A DNA stretch of 64,000 nucleotides, taken from assembly GCF_964340395.1 (NCBI RefSeq), contig NC_135554.1:9192475-9256474 (forward strand), in the 5' to 3' direction. Source of the stretch: Glandiceps talaboti (lineage: Eukaryota > Hemichordata > Enteropneusta > Spengelidae). This document shows positions 1 to 64,000 of this stretch, piece by piece. The translations under genes and the position numbers were made by a program. A model generated the notes under the pieces. That model had not been told where the DNA came from. It worked only from the letters and a program-made list of their open reading frames with translations, and did not search any database. Positions within the stretch are counted from its first letter, which is position 1. The number at the start of each line of letters is the position of its first letter.

Positions 1-1215
1 TTGTTTATGAACAAGCTAATAATCTGATAAAGGGCGTCGTGTTATTTAAGAACTACTTTTTGAACGTAATACTATTTTTTATATAACGTAAGCGACTGGT
101 TTAAAATAACTAATTTTATGTCACTTGTATTGATATTTCGATGATTCACACATCTCCAACTGGGTTATTAAAAAGACGAAAGTGATAGTTTGATAAAGTG
201 CTAAAAATTGCTTAAAGAAAAAGGAGGTACGCACGATGAACAAACACGTTTACAGAAAACTTGCAAAGTTGCCTGGAAAGGGGAGAGGGGTAATTTGTGG
301 TAAAAGAAAATAAATATTAAGGCAGATTTCAGTCTTTCCTGTGGTCGGAGGGGCGGGCGGGGGGAGGGGGTAGAACTATCTTGAACACAATATCTTTCCT
401 ACTAACATTCCGTCTGCCCAAAAATGTAGGGACACTCTTCCTATTACAATGGAGAGGGGTTGCGGTCCCAGATCAAGAATTAAAACTGCCGTTTTCATGG
501 ATCATAAGAACGTTAAATTGATTATCGCAAATGACGGGTATTAAGATACAAGCTCCTCCATCAATCTGAATATTTTAAAGAGATAAAGTGAATCTTCTGA
601 GTATTTCTAATTATCTTGACCTGGTTTAAGATGAGCATAATTAATTATACATGAACAAGTAGCATTGACAGTCATGGCTGCTTCTAGCTGCAATAATTGC
701 AGCGTTAATTTTTTAGTTTTCATTTGTTGTTTTTAATTCTCAGCTTTTCATCATTCAAAAGTTTACTCTCAAAAATAACGCTGTAATTCTAAATGTACAA
801 ATTTAAGTTTAACTCAAAATAAACTGCGCGATGCAGATCTCTGCAAAATACGCCTTATCTGCCCAAACTTCAACGTATATTAAAAAGTTCCCTAATCCCA
901 TCAAAACCGCAATTTTTTTTTGTAAGACTCCGAGATCTTGCACACGCTATGAGCATGGTCTCTGAGTAGTATCCGATTCAAAATGTTGCAAAGTTGAAAA
1001 CAGATTCTTTGAAGGGAAATATCTATTTTGTTTCATTCATTCAGAATTCTCAACAAAACTTAATTTTTTTAACCAACAGTGCCACAAAATATCAGTCTTC
1101 CAATATTTCGACGACAATTTTGCAAAATGTCAACATAACATCGATTTTAAATCTTTGAGATGAAAAGTAATTGGTATCCTATTACATATTGTCATTCCAG
1201 ACAAGCTTTCCTCAG
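1..1215. other. Intron or 5' flank, nothing recognised
   Basis: AT-rich sequence upstream of the first recognised exon. Because exon 1 opens in mid-domain with an acceptor site, this is most likely intron. I see no promoter, exon or repeat that I can support. Confidence 0.5.
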
Positions 1216-63305
<62,090 letters not shown>

Positions 63306-63409
63306 GTAAGTGTCGGTTACTATCTCTCTTAGTAATGTCTAACAGAATGTGTATTACTTGTTCAGGCATAAACGCTCAATTTCTTCTTTAATCCGGGTAT
63401 GTCAATCAT

Positions 63410-63662
63410 GTCTGCGTGCGTTGTCTGCGTGCGATGTCTGCGTGCGTGCGTGCGTGCACGCACGCACGTGTGTACACACGCACGCACGCACGTTGGCGAT
63501 TTATTTGAAATACACGTGTACATAGATACATTACTCCTTTATGACAGTTATGCCCTCCTGGACCTTTGATGCCAGATATATACATCTATCCATCCATCCG
63601 TCCGTGCGTGCGTGCGTAATTGCATGCGTACGTGTATGTACGTACATACATACATACATACA

Positions 63663-63696
<34 letters not shown>

Positions 63697-63830
63697 CATA
63701 CATACATACATACATACATACATACATACATACATACATACATACATGCATGCATGCATGCATGCATACATACATACATACATACATACATACATACATA
63801 CATACATACATACATACATTCATATATATA
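63410..63830. repeat. GCGT/CGCA and CATA tetranucleotide arrays
   Basis: (GCGT)n with an inverted CGCA block at 63410-63495, then (CATA)n with a TGCA block at 63640-63820. Confidence 0.95.
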
Positions 63831-64000
63831 TATGTCAATTATGTCCCGCTTAAACATTGTCAAAATGTCCTCCATGACGACATACGACTGCAGTTTAAAC
63901 AAGTAAACGTTTAATTGTTGTCAAGTCTTTTTAGGAGATGTTTGTATTATAAATACGTTTATACGTAAATAGGTTTCCATATACTCACGTCCCAGTACTT

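Noticed and set aside
232-312. Short frame MNKHVYRKLAKLPGKGRG near the window start, preceded by AGGAGGT
   Set aside because: Ribosome-binding-like AGGAGGT is irrelevant in this eukaryotic context; the frame is 24 codons with no domain or splice fit to exon 1.

Overview
The window is invertebrate metazoan genomic DNA. It is AT-rich, has small exons with GT/AG boundaries, long introns full of microsatellites, and several kinds of retroelement. The species cannot be named from this sequence alone. There are no prokaryotic features, and I saw no tRNA or rRNA gene.

One very large plus-strand gene fills almost the whole window. By exon-by-exon comparison with what I know of the vertebrate protein, it is an RNF213 (mysterin)-like giant AAA+ / E3 ubiquitin ligase. 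I trace 63 coding exons from 1216 to 63305. Every junction is in phase, and together they give about 12.3 kb of coding sequence (about 4,112 codons). The order is: CBM20-like carbohydrate-binding region (exons 1-2), N-terminal linker/arm (exons 3-22), a P-loop AAA unit (exon 23), degenerate AAA sequence (24-30), two canonical AAA+ modules with Walker A and B (31-32 and 37-38), the hinge/E3-core approach (39-56), a RING-type exon (57), and part of the E3 shell (58-63). The 5' end of the gene lies before base 1. The RZ finger, C-terminal domain and stop codon lie beyond 64000.

Mobile DNA sits in the introns. Intron 1 holds a decayed Penelope-type terminus (about 1.57 kb) and a 5'-truncated minus-strand non-LTR retrotransposon (3.64-5.80 kb) beside a CTGT-rich repeat. 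Intron 23 (30930-36333) holds a cluster of three Penelope-like element (PLE) copies. Two copies of one family lie head-to-head and form an inverted repeat with arms of about 1.7 kb. A fragment of a second family lies tail-to-tail with them. Intact hammerhead-ribozyme motifs are present in both families, and the 5' junction of the sense copy falls exactly at the predicted ribozyme cut. PLE 3' ends repeatedly abut (TA)n arrays. Later introns hold a 1.5 kb element with terminal TAGCACAACT repeats and an internal minisatellite of about 114 bp, two copies of a foldback MITE, and a decayed duplicate of exon 36.

Intron stretches of more than 300 bases not listed separately below (for example 16223-16679, 26208-26777, 29278-29719, 43224-43533, 45561-45938, 49119-49515, 59783-60355, 60599-61039) showed nothing I can support beyond intron sequence. 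Microsatellite-derived reading frames (YIYIYI, TYIHTYIH, [12 protein letters not shown]) are not genes.
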